From Nothophaeocryptopus gaeumannii (Eukaryota > Ascomycota > Dothideomycetes > Mycosphaerellales > Mycosphaerellaceae), in contig JASISA010000025.1 in the NCBI GenBank assembly GCA_031771865.1, positions 3,534,001-3,598,000 of the forward strand: a DNA stretch of 64,000 bases. Direction: 5' to 3'. Of this stretch, positions 44,862 through 55,704 are shown piece after piece. Under the pieces are notes generated by a model. That model worked only from the letters and a program-made list of their open reading frames with translations, had not been told where the DNA came from and searched no databases. A program made the translations under genes and the position numbers. The stretch's first letter is position 1, and every line of letters begins with the position of its first letter.

Positions 44862-45792
44862 GATTTTTTTAGAGGCTGTTAGCTATCGAAGAGCAACTTT
44901 CTTGCTACCTGATCGCGGATGGGTGCGATATGCTGTGCGATATCCGCAGTGATGTCGGCCCAGGATCTAGGAGATGGCTCGGAAGCATTGCTGATGAAAC
45001 AGTCTGTATGAAGCAATTATAAGCATGTCGCGTAATGTTCGTCAACAGCCGAAGTGCAAAATCCTCCTGTCCGACTGAGTCGTTGGTATCGAATCGATAC
45101 CGTGAGTCTCCACTTCGGCTTGCAGAGGGCGGAAAGGGTTCAAATTCCGGCTCGGGAACCATGCGCACATGGCGCGGAACGAGACGTCCGGAAGACGATT
45201 GTATACCAGATCGGGCACTTTGAGATGGTCAGCTTTGGCAAGAGTGTGCCATGAGTACTACCAGATCTTTGGATATACCATCCGTTTGATGTTGGTGTGA
45301 AAACGCGCCGATTCAACCTTTTGAACGGTATAAGCGCGGCATTGCAGACCGGCACCTTGATGACTGGTCAGTGAATACATAATCTCACAGCGTCGCGCTT
45401 TTGCGAAAGTCAGGAGCTCCTTCCTGCTGCTCTGCTACTGGGAGTCCTTCTCCGAAACGAGCCCACAACTTGGTCACAGGATCAACTTCGTAGTGGAATC
45501 CCTCCAGCTACAGCCCCAGAGACGCGATGTGGGAACTCCACCGGGATCCACCCATGATATACCCCACCTCAAGGACCCCGCTATCATCATGGCAGCCGCA
45601 AGGAACGCATTGGGCACAGAGACCGAGGAGTGTCCGCCTGAAGAGGTTCAGCGGGTAAGAACCAGTGGCTGATTGTGAGCATTGCTCTGGTTGTATAAGA
45701 AGGTAAGACGCGCTGCCAGACGCGTGCTCCTTTCCTTGTAGCTCCTCTCTTGAAATCGACTCTCTCGTGGATACCAGCTTCAAGACTCCACC
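44862..45792. other. intergenic between adenylation enzyme and dehydrogenase
   Basis: About 930 bases without a recognisable gene and no remnant of a carrier or reductase domain. A small perfect palindrome (7-bp arms, 3-base spacer) lies at 45085-45101. Confidence 0.5.
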
Positions 45793-47091
45793 ATGACAGA
45801 CTTCCAGATTCCAGAGAAAGGTATCGCTGGTGTGTGCGTCAACGAGGGGCCTGATTTTAAGGTCGAAGTACAAGAAGTGGACATTCCAGTACCGAGTGAG
45901 TCCCGAAGCAATGTCGTGTGAAATGATATTGACCAGAGTGCAGAGGACGATGAATTGCTTCTTAGACTCAATTGCACGGGTCTGTGCATGTCCGACGTGC
46001 ACTTCATGGTGAGGAAGAGCCGGATATTGAAAGCTTCGAATGAACAGTCACTAACAATGCCATCTCAAACTTCAGCTGAATGACTGGGCAGTACCTCCCA
46101 TGTCTCAATTTGGTACAAAGTGTGCAGGCCACGAAGGCGCTGGCGTAGTGGTAAAGGTCGGCAACAACGTCCAAGGATGGAGTGTTGGAGACAGGGCCGG
46201 GATCAAGCCACTGTGGGATGTAGGTGGATGATGCTTCGAGATCTTCCAGACGATGCTGACTAGAACAGGTCTGCCATAATTGCGAACATTGCTGGGTGGG
46301 CCGGGAGAACTACTGTCAAAAGGGCGTGTATACCGGGTTGGTCGCTGAGGGAACGTACCGTCAATATGTCGTCTCGCCGGCGATTTACACCAGCAGAATC
46401 CCAGACGGCGTCCCAGACGAAATGGCAGGTCCGATCATGTGTTCCGCCAGCACAATGCATCGTGCTCTCATCGACTCTGGGCTAAAGCCAGGCAATTGGG
46501 TTGTCTTTCCTGGAGGCGGTGGAGGTGTTGGCATCCAAGGAGTCCAGCTGGCGAAGTCAGTACAGTGAAAATTTAGGAGTGAATGAAGACCGCTGACATC
46601 TTGCCAGAGCCATGGGTATGCGACCAATTGTGATCGATACTGGCGACGCCAAAAAGAAGCTGTCTCACGAACTTGGGGCTGAAGAGTTCGTCGACTTTAA
46701 AGAGCACGCAGACGTTGCCGCAAGAGTGAAGGAAGTTGCGGATGGCATTGGAGCACATGGTATCCTGATCACCGCGTATCAGGCGTACAAAGACGCCTTC
46801 AACTACGTTGGAGACCGCGTCGGTGCGACGATCATGTGCATCGCGCTTCCGCCAGCTGGCCAAGTCACGCTGGGAACAGACCCGAACTTTTTCTGCTTCA
46901 AGAATGTCCGAATCATTGGGTCGCTGGTTGGCACCATGCAAGACACCGCGGCGGCCCTTGAGTACGCTCGTCGAGGGCTTCTGAAGAACATTTCGGAAGT
47001 GAGACCGCTGTCCAGGTTTGACGAGAGTGTGCAGGCTCTGCGGAGAGGAGAGGTTGCCGGACGCATTGTCATCGACTTCAACCAGAAGTAG
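45793..47091 (+). CDS. zinc-dependent alcohol dehydrogenase (MDR family, yeast ADH1 type)
   Basis: Exons 45793-45895, 45944-46008, 46076-46219, 46269-46555, 46608-47091; 360 residues. NAD(P)-dependent oxidation of a primary or secondary alcohol, or the reverse. Catalytic zinc ligands: Cys of LNCTGLCMSDVH, and His and Glu of KCAGHEGAG. Structural zinc: VCHNCEHCWVGRENYC, four Cys with C-x2-C-x2-C-x7-C spacing. The Rossmann nucleotide loop is FPGGGGGVGIQGVQLAK, with Asp after VIDTGD. Length equals yeast ADH1-type enzymes, and there is no mitochondrial presequence. It lies downstream of the adenylation enzyme on the same strand; a shared pathway (acid activation, reduction or alcohol oxidation) is possible but not shown. 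Each intron is about 45-70 nt. Confidence 0.92.
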
Positions 47092-47671
47092 GCCGGAAAG
47101 GATGCGAGATGCAAGATGAGCGTCGGCGATATAGCGTTACGTAGTTGTAAGTTGTATATATAGTAGCCGAGTGTTTTGCTGTTGTCGATAGCCATTGTTT
47201 GGCCTTTTCTTATGGCTCTTATACTGGTACGTTCTGATGAACTGTACATGTATCTTGGCCGCGGCCCGCAAGAGTTCAACGGAATCAGATGCGTTGTGCC
47301 TTGACCAAGCAATATTGATGTTCTTGTTGAGGTCGTTGTCGATACCCTATGTGGAACACGAAGCGTGTGGTGGGCGGCTGGCAGGGCTTGCCATTGGAGC
47401 GGAGATGAGTCCTTGATTTGAGCCGCTCCACGCTTGCCAACCACTCGTCGCGCGCGCAACGGACCTTTATCTGCCACGAGCAACCTGAGATAGTGAGATC
47501 GTCCAGCACCTGCCAAAACCACAACATCTGGACCTGCAAGCACACCACAACCCACCTGCGCTGTCCCTGCAATTCGAGAGCACGCATGCCCACCGCCGCT
47601 GCCCGCTGAACCATTGCGCTCCGCCGCATCCTCCCTAGCACACCGCTCAGCACAACACCGCCAACTCCACG
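47092..47671. other. intergenic, upstream of the Whi2-like gene
   Basis: 580 bases; it must hold the true start or first exon of the following gene if GTG is not used. A possible 3' splice site (CCTCCCTAG) ends at about 47638. Confidence 0.45.
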
Positions 47672-49396
47672 GTGGATTCAGACGCAGACTCGATTCGCAC
47701 CACTCCCTCCCTCCGCGGCCACGTGCCCTTCGTCAAGGCCGACGTAGACTCCCAAATCCATCTCGACTCCGATACTGCGCGACAACCACCAGAGCGCAAC
47801 GACGAGCCCGCCCCAGCTTCGGCTGAATCCCCTCCGCCCTTCGCCTCTCACAACTTCCCGCGCAGCTACTACCCGGAGCCTTCAGAAGAGGACCCTTACT
47901 TCAGCGCTCTCGCCACTGCTGCTTGCGCGACCGAGTCTCTCACAGCCACTGCGCCAGCTGGCTCGGCTCCGCCATTCGAGGAAACAGAGTGCTCATCTGC
48001 AGCTGCTTCAACAGTCGTCGCAGAGACCAAGGCTGCGCTCCCGCGGGACACCAAGGACGGTCAATCGAGCAAGGATCTTGACGACGGCGAGCCACCACCG
48101 CCTTACACCGAAGGCTCAAGTCCGCTCGAGGGCTTCACGTACGTCATGGCTGCAGCAGGAGGTGCGGCGAGCATCATCACCCAGGTGCAACAGGGAGGTC
48201 CAGCGCCTATAAACACCGCCTTGGGAGGTATGTATTCAGATATGACGGGAGGTCGGACATCACGTGCTAAGCGTTGGTGGAGGTACAGGCTCGGATGAGA
48301 ACATCACATTGGAACTACGGTTTGTTTTGATGGAGATTCGGCGCAGCTCGACCGCACACTGACCCTGACGACAGCGGCACTCGCTTCACACTATCCCGAG
48401 ATGAGCTTCTCACACTACCCGAATTTGTCTTGTTGTCGCTGTTTCCCAATGGCCTGCTTCCAGATGGGCACATGAACAGCTACCACGAAGGCGATGTTTA
48501 TCCCGTCGACGTAAGACACACCCGCCAGAATCGCTTGGTCACACAGGCGAAGGCACAATCCCCTGCCTCTATCAACGACATCCAGAATGTCATCTCCAAC
48601 ACTGATGTATACTTATCTGACATGGTGTATCATTCACAGTATGACCCTGTTTCCCTGCAATATATGTTGGAATTCTTCCGCCATGTTGCACAGACTATCC
48701 CCCAAATCACTGAAGAGCAAAGTCAATCCACCGATCCCCTTGCAACGAACACAATGCCGATTGAGCCGATGGCGGGTAATGCTCGCGATATGCTGCAAGA
48801 TCGTGCAGGAATCATTGTACTCAGAGAGGATCTAGACTTTTACGCCATCCCTCCACGAAAAGACATTGAGCATGGGGAGATGATCACCATCAAGCGCGCA
48901 GCAAGTCGAGCCTTGTTGAAGCAAGATGGAATTTTCTCCGGTTTGCGCAAGTCTGAGGAGCCTGGAACCACCGAGCAACATCTCATTGAGATGTTAACTG
49001 CTGGGTGAGTCCATTCAACTTCGACGACTTAGAGGTCTATCACTAATGATTCACAGCGGGTTCAATCACGATGATACTTGGGGCCACCGAGCGGCTGAAC
49101 CGCAGAAAGCCGTCATTTGTTCAATCGCTCTTGCACGCCTTCGAACAGACATCAAAGGCGACACTGCTGGTGCAGCGAATGCCGTTGGTATGGCACAGAA
49201 GCTGTTGTTGTTTTGGCGAAAGCCTGCACGCAGATGTTGGTGGGAAGGTGTCGAGTTGGACAATGTTGAAGGCGTTGAAGGGAAGTTGAAAGTATGGATC
49301 AGGCGTGTATGGACTTTGGAAATGGTGAGTACCTCCTCTTGCTGCATGCTACTCACAAGACTTACTCTTTTTCAGAGCGTTATAGGATTGCGTTGA
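47672..49396 (+). CDS. Whi2-like BTB-fold stress/nutrient signalling protein
   Basis: Exons up to 48227, 48289-48319, 48375-48510, 48640-49004, 49057-49324, 49376-49396; about 458 residues from 47672. The first 150 residues are Pro/Ser-rich with EPPPPYTEGSSPLEGFTYVM and INTALGGG. The BTB-like core follows: SDENITLELRGTRFTLSR, DELLTLPEFVLLSLFPNGLL and DVYPVDYDPVSLQYMLEFF, then REDLDFYAIPP and PQKAVICSIALARLRTDI. This is the pattern of fungal Whi2-like proteins. Yeast Whi2 works with phosphatases Psr1/Psr2 in stress response and amino-acid-dependent TORC1 control. Odd point: the frame opens after a stop at about 47639 and the first start-like codon is GTG 47672; the first in-frame ATG is at about 48147, inside the conserved part. 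An unseen first exon ending at a 3' site near 47638 is likely. Confidence 0.75.
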
Positions 49397-50549
49397 TGCA
49401 TTGCCTGGAGTCTGGATACACGCGAGCCAGCCATGTCCATTGCGAGGACAGATACCATTTCATCTTTTGCATTCGAAGCCATCATCGACAAAACACGAGA
49501 CGCCTTCACAGCCACGCATCGCTTGCGAGCCCTATATACCCCGTGCACGACGTCTCGTGGCAGCTACAAACGCCTACTTTCTTTGGATCACTACACAACC
49601 ATGGCCCCGCGCAATGTGGAATATCGCGTTTGTTGAAACCAGTCTCAAGGCCTAATTTGTGCTGCATAGCAATTTGAAGCGCGAAAAAGAATGTATAGTC
49701 ACTAGTGTACTGTGTATGAAAGACACAATGGTGGAAACATGGAGTTATTTCGTCTTTCTTGACGCAGGTTTGTTGACAAGTGATAGACTCAATTGTTCTC
49801 GGTTGCATCGAAGACGTACGAAAGTGCTCTTCAGCCTGATCTCCAGGATCACAGTCTGCTTTTCTCTCCTAGCCTCACCAACCTCCGCGTCTCCAACAAT
49901 CCTCATCTTGTTCCCCTGAGACTGCGCATCCATTTACACTGAGAAATCATCACATCCGTCACCAAACACCACTGGAAGTATCCTTCAAACCCTACATTCA
50001 AATCGCAATCATGTTAGTCGCAAATCGCCTTTGCAGACCCATACACGCGGTACTCCTACCAGCTCGGAAATTGTTTCCAATTTACCCAGTGATGACTGTG
50101 CGGCTGGGGGCGTTAGGGGAAGAGGGAAGGTTTGTGGACTGAGATGCTAGAATGGTATGAATGGGGTGGGTATGGAGGGTCGGTGGAGGGGCATGGAGGA
50201 TATCAAAGCCGTGGGAGGTGATATTGTAGCTGTTCGTTGGGCTTGAGGTGTATTGTACGGTCTCTACTGACGAGCTATGATCGATACTACCGACATATTT
50301 GCTTGTTCGTGGAATGCTTCATCCCCCCTGAGGATTGCCCATGCTTTCTCATTCAGGTTGCTGATGTTGTGACACGATCGCTCTTGTGAGCGTTGAACGG
50401 CAAACGTAGTCCTTTTGGCTGCTATGCAACTTCCTCGTGTTGTCATGAATAGAGTGCTGTCATGGTCCAGGAGACAGTGTCTGCTTCCGAGTCCCTGTTC
50501 ATGATGACTTCTTTTCACGTTCCACAAAGGTGTCCGCATCCCATCCGAA
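49397..50549. other. intergenic between convergent genes
   Basis: 1.15 kb between the ends of two convergent genes. No protein-like open frame; a gene too short for me to recognise cannot be excluded. Confidence 0.5.
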
Positions 50550-53010
50550 CTAATACCTCAGTCTCTTGCCCATGTTCTGAAGCATCACTGGTCCGACGTC
50601 AGGCTCTGGATGAGGCTTGTGGAAGACGATTGAGCCAGAGAGGCCGCTGTCTGGCAGAGGCCCGAAGACAACTGCAGAGCCTCCGCAGTGAGTGGCGGAA
50701 AAGCCGGCGTCAGACATCGCTGAGATAAGCTGTTGCCACTTGACTCCTTTTGCGGATTCTTCCCGGAACATCTTCGAGAAGACGCCAAGCGACTGGAGAT
50801 TGACGGCGATGTTCAGGCGCTCGCTAGTCTCTTCACTCGGATCTGGCTCGGATGCATGATGCCCATGCTGAGTCTCATCCGAATACGTGTCTGGTCGTGT
50901 CTTCGGCTTGATGCGTTGGACGGAGGAGGCAATCTTGTCGTCGTGATTGTCACCCCACTGAGACTGAATGACACTGGCTGGTAACGAAGGAGCCTTCTGT
51001 CGCGCGATGTTCTGCTCGAAGATGTAGTCCAAGGCTGCTCGCCGCTCAGCCTCTACTTCTTGTAGATACTCTGCAGAGCTGTCGACTCGGATCAAATTCC
51101 ATGCGCTTCTCCAGTAATTCCGGAGGGTAATATTTTGGTCTCATCGTCCTCAAGGCAACACAACGCATAATTTCCCATGTGTGATTCATGCGACCACGAA
51201 TTGCCTTGCGTTGTTTCATTCGCTCGATGGTGGGCTTTCCTCTTGGCCAAGTTTGGCTGCACAGAGCCTGTAGTGTAGCTGCAATGTCCTCTTGCTCGGG
51301 TTTGGTCATGGGTGCTGGTGCGTGTTTAATGCTCTGCAGGACGCCATCATCTAGACCCTCCGCCATGAGCTCAACATTGAAGCCGACCCGCCGGATCGTC
51401 TCCGCATCATCGATTGGATGCGGTCGACAGAGCGAAAGCGCGGACACGACTTTTTGGTACGCACTCATGATCGACATGTGATCATAGAGTCGCTGTGTGA
51501 TGCGATGTCGGTCTCCGTTCTGATATTGAGCTAGACGCTCGTCAATGAAGCCGAACAGCATTGCTTCCTTCCCTGACAGCATTGTGTCGTCTGTACAGGA
51601 CATTTTGGCCGGTGCCCAATGGAGGGGATCGACATGATAGAGATCTCCAAGTCTCCTGAAACCGCGATCGTCTTTCAATTTTCGTCGCCACTGGTCGTCC
51701 GAGCCTTTGACGTCTTCGTAGGCGTGTATGAAATAGGAGCTGCTTTGTACCGTGATAGACATCTGTTGTCTGTCATCATGGTAAAACACAACGGCGACTT
51801 TGTAAAGACCAGAAAGCGCACGGTTGACTTCCTTCGGCCAAGGCTCTCCAGCGACACATCGACCGTGGTGGCTTGCCATGATCATCTGAACATGCCTACA
51901 CTGGCTTATGAGATCTTGAAGCCGATGCGCATTCACTATAGGAATGACTAGGAGATCATTGGCAATGATAGACCATGCGTCCTTGTCGTCAAGAGCGCCT
52001 TGGCACAGTTCTCTCTTCCAATCGCGAAGATAGGACTAGAGGTAGGCTGGATCTGCCTGGAGAGCCCATAGATGATCATCCGCTGCACGTAGTTGCGCTT
52101 TCAAGCCGTTGAGTAGATGATTGATGTCGAGGGTAGAGCTTGGCAAACAGAAGGCCTGGTTGGCGAATACAGACCAGCATTCTATAGCGCCAGAGACTTT
52201 GAGCCCACTGGACATCAATTTGTGCCATTCAATGCAGGCGCTTTGAACTGGCTCAGGATCCAGAATGCTGTCCAAGATTGCCCGAAGGAAGTTGAAGATG
52301 TAGAGCTGCGCCTCCAGCACCAGCAATTCTCGTGGATCGCCGATCAGCGGCCAGCTGTGGCAGAGGTCTTGCGCAAAAGGTAGGAGATGGCCGTAATGAT
52401 CGTCTTGCGTGAGCAAGCAGTGCAGGCTAGTCTTTGTCGCAAGTCCACCAGCGTTCCAGGCTTCAGACATCTCAGCGATGTCGAATGACACCCAGTCCTC
52501 AAGTTTCGAGAAAGTCCGAGCGTGGAGAAGCGCGAGAAGACGCATCGGATCCTCACGAAGTACTTCGATGCTGAGCCATGGTAGCAGGATCGCTTTGCGC
52601 ATGAAATTTGACTTCTCATCGCGAGACTCCATTCCAGCGGAAATGCGTTCGACAATCCATTTGTGCTCATACATCTCTGGCTCAGCCTGTCGAATTAGCA
52701 TTTCGCGCTGATCCTTGCTCTTCTTCTTCCACCTCTTGACAACTGCATCTCCATAGCGCACGAGTCTAGTTCGAACGTAGGCATGATCTTCCTTGATCTT
52801 CTTCGCTGTCTTTGCGGCCAGCTGCGCTGCATACGTGTCCGAGACGAGACTCTTGTGGTCGATTGGTTCTAAAAGCTCTGTATGTGCTATCCCGCAGAAA
52901 TGCTGTACACACTGCGAGCAGGTCACTCGAATGAACGGAGCATTGCTCGATGGATTGACCACCTCAATGCAGTTGCTTTCGGCGGTCGTTGCATAGTCAA
53001 AGTTGGGCAT
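50550..53010 (-). CDS. large fungal protein of unknown function with C-terminal 'GGSAVxF..HKPHP' domain, stop and frameshift present
   Basis: ATG 53010 (MPNFDYATTAESNCIEV). The frame is open to a TAG at about 52036-52034 (ADPAYL-stop), then continues in the same frame (RDWKRELCQGALDDKDAW) to about 51090. The reading then changes frame to SSAEYLQEVEAERRAALDYI and ends at 50550; about 820 codons in all. The order matches an uncharacterised Pezizomycotina family: DDHLWALQADPAY, the DAWSIIANDLL block, ELLEKRMEFDPS, and the C-terminal KGVKWQQLISAMSDAGFSA, HCGGSAVVFG, SIVFHKPHPEPDV, MLQNMGKRL. The last 65 residues have the beta-alpha layout and GGS..F / H-x-PHP pattern reminiscent of HicA-type small RNA-binding folds (inference only). 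The stop has no nearby splice donor, so the gene may be broken, or the sequence in error at two places. Confidence 0.6.
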
Positions 53011-55704
53011 CGCGACACACGGCCAGGTCGTAATGTGTGACGGTGAACTCGAAAACCAGAAAAGCGATTTTGTTTGTGTCGATCGGCAGCCGTTTGCACC
53101 CAAGGCAGCGCACAGACCAGCCGGTTTAAGCGCAAGCTAAGGCAAAGCTAATTCGGTGAGTGAGTGATGGAAGGCACTTTCAAATCAGCGCATGCGCTAG
53201 ACATTCATCTTTTCCATCACCGTGAAAGATCCAATCCTGAAATCCGGTACATCATAATCGATAATGCAACAAGCCGTGCACAAATTTCAAACAGCCTTAG
53301 GCAGACATGCACGTGCCCGACAGTCACCCGAAAATTTCACGAGCGTTATATTTGATGGCCGACGTTGTTCGTGTTCGAAGACCTGGAAGTCAGCCAGTTG
53401 TCAATTCGGACACTCAGCGTCTGCGCTTCAGACCATCCAGCGAGACATTGATTTGGAGCACAGCTGAGAGGCATGCCTCCAACGTAATGTTGAGCATCTT
53501 CCGTGTCAACCATCCAATTGACTGACCCTCAGAACTTCAGGCCTCCATCGGCAATCAACATTTACCATGCTCCTCCCTCCCAGCTCTACTTTCTCAACAC
53601 TCTTCAATGTCTCGTCTAGAGTTACCGTTACCTCTATGTCACTCTGCCTTCCCATCTCCACTGCTTGGGTGATGGAGAAATGTGTGATTTTACTGCTGGC
53701 GCGTTTGAGAGTGAGATAGCAGGATAGACCTCACGTCCCTTCAACACAGCCACACTCTCCCGCGCCACAACAACACCACTCTCACCCCTATGTGTCCCAG
53801 CCCTACATCCCCTTCACCGCCAGGTCGTCCAGCAAAACGTGGGACATCAAACTTTCTTCTAACGCAGCGGCACGCGCACATCTCCCGTCCACATCCACAT
53901 CAGATCCATCTTCGCAGGAACATCGGAGGATAATCTGAACCGTGTCCAGATGATCATCATATCAGACCCGTCTGGCTTATCTTCCAAATCTTTGTCGTCC
54001 GCCTTCCTCAATTCTTCGTCAGCCAGGGGAGTGCTGGTCAGCGAAGCGAACACGCGGCCGTAGCTTCTTTTCGTCCGTTTCTTGGCTGGAGGTGGTCAGA
54101 CAACCAACCAACAGAGGCGATGACGTTCACCACGAGTGTCGTTCGTTCCTCGGAAGCTGTCATAGCTGTCAAGCTGTCAGATTGGTCAAAGAAGGGTTCA
54201 AAGGAGCCGAAGGATTTGTGGCTGCTTTGAATACCTCCGCAGAACAATCTATGACCAGGTTGACCAGCCCTAGGTAAAGTAAGTTGTTCTAGACAGCACG
54301 TGAAAGCGTAGGCGAGACAAACAGTATGTAGCAAACCGCCTGCCGACGGATATAGGCAGGTAGGTGGTCCATAGTTGGCGAACTTAGCGAGTTTTCCAGT
54401 GTCAATCAATCTTGACTTTCGTTCGAAATCTGGAAAACACGGGTTGGTTCAATACTTTGTTGGAAGGCGCAGATGCATATTCCTCACGACACGTTTGCAT
54501 CGCATCGCAGCGCATCGCACGATGTCGGTAATCCCTGACAGCATGCTGTATGCTGCGTGTCATCTTCCAGCACTGTGGAAGAGCTCCTTGATTCGCGACA
54601 GCGACGAGAAGGAGCCACGCACCTCGCGCACATATTCCCCTTACGTAGACGCACGCACGAGAATAAGACGCAAGATACCTACCGATTCGTCAGCCCTACA
54701 ATCGATACCCTTCAATCCTTCAGCAGTGCCAGTCGGTCATCACACCGCCGCAACAGGTCATTGTTTAAACGTGCACCTCACCCGCACACCTCAACTGGTC
54801 CAAAGCCACCTTCCATCTCGGACGATATCATCCTCATTAAGCGGGCTGCGCATCAAGACATTGTTCGGCACACATCCGCACGAATCTCACCCACGTGTCG
54901 AGTGTCGTGCACATGTCAGGCCCAAAGGGCTGAACTCCGACCAACACCACTATCGCCCATGGACCCGTGACTTTGTGTTTCACGTTGCCAATTCTCTCTC
55001 AAACATATCTGCTGCAGTATCTGCGGTATTTTTGGAAGCGGTGTGACTGAACTCTGAGGCTCTGCTTCAACAACCAAAATTAAGATGCGAATAGGTATTT
55101 CGTCCGTGATCTTTGTTGTGTTTTTCGGACCCGGCCTCGATTCCGAGTTTCGATCGAGCTTGGAAGAGAAGTAGGGGTGTCTGGTGATCTGCTCAACGCC
55201 AAGGAAGCAATCCAGAACGCGAAACGCGCCGTGTGCAGCGCGTAGAGTAGCAGTAGTGTGTATGGTGTGGTCTGCAATCAACATTTGGGCCTTATCGCGA
55301 GTGTGCGTGCAGAACCTGTTTGTCCAACCCGTATTTCCTATCCAGTCCATCAAGAGCCTGGTAGCTCTGAGGTTCGCGTGGAGAATCAAGGTTGCTCTAT
55401 GCATTGTAATCGCAGGATTAGTAAGCTCAGACGAAGAGCACCGGGCTGGAAATCATACTCCTGTCAATCATGCATTGTTTCATTCCGCATAAATGGTTGC
55501 AAGGCCCAGAGCTCGGCTTACATCCGAGCGTGGCTCTGGCCTTCCAAGAGAGGGAATTGCGGCTGCTGCAGGGCTCCTGCACTCGCATGAGGGATTTGAC
55601 CGAACAGGAAAGGCAGACTGGTAATCGCGATAAGTCAATACGCACTGTACATCTGATACATACGCTACGACTTGCTGCCGCTGGTGATGGGTCTGGTAAC
55701 TTCA
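53011..55704. other. 2.7-kb region without a recognised gene
   Basis: Open frames reach 223 codons (54375-55046 plus) and 162 codons (54916-55404 minus). Their composition is Ser/Arg/His-rich and overlaps in several frames, as expected by chance. No repeats, transposon ends or tRNA-like folds were noticed. Confidence 0.4.

Noticed and set aside
45085..45165. Possible tRNA: small palindrome followed by GGGTTCAAATTCC, resembling a B box
   Set aside because: The T-arm cannot pair (AAGGG against TCCGG), no acceptor stem closes the region, and position 61 is not C.
54375..55046. 223-codon plus-strand frame
   Set aside because: Competes with an overlapping 137-codon frame of similar quality; the His/Arg/Ser-rich composition suggests chance in GC-balanced DNA.
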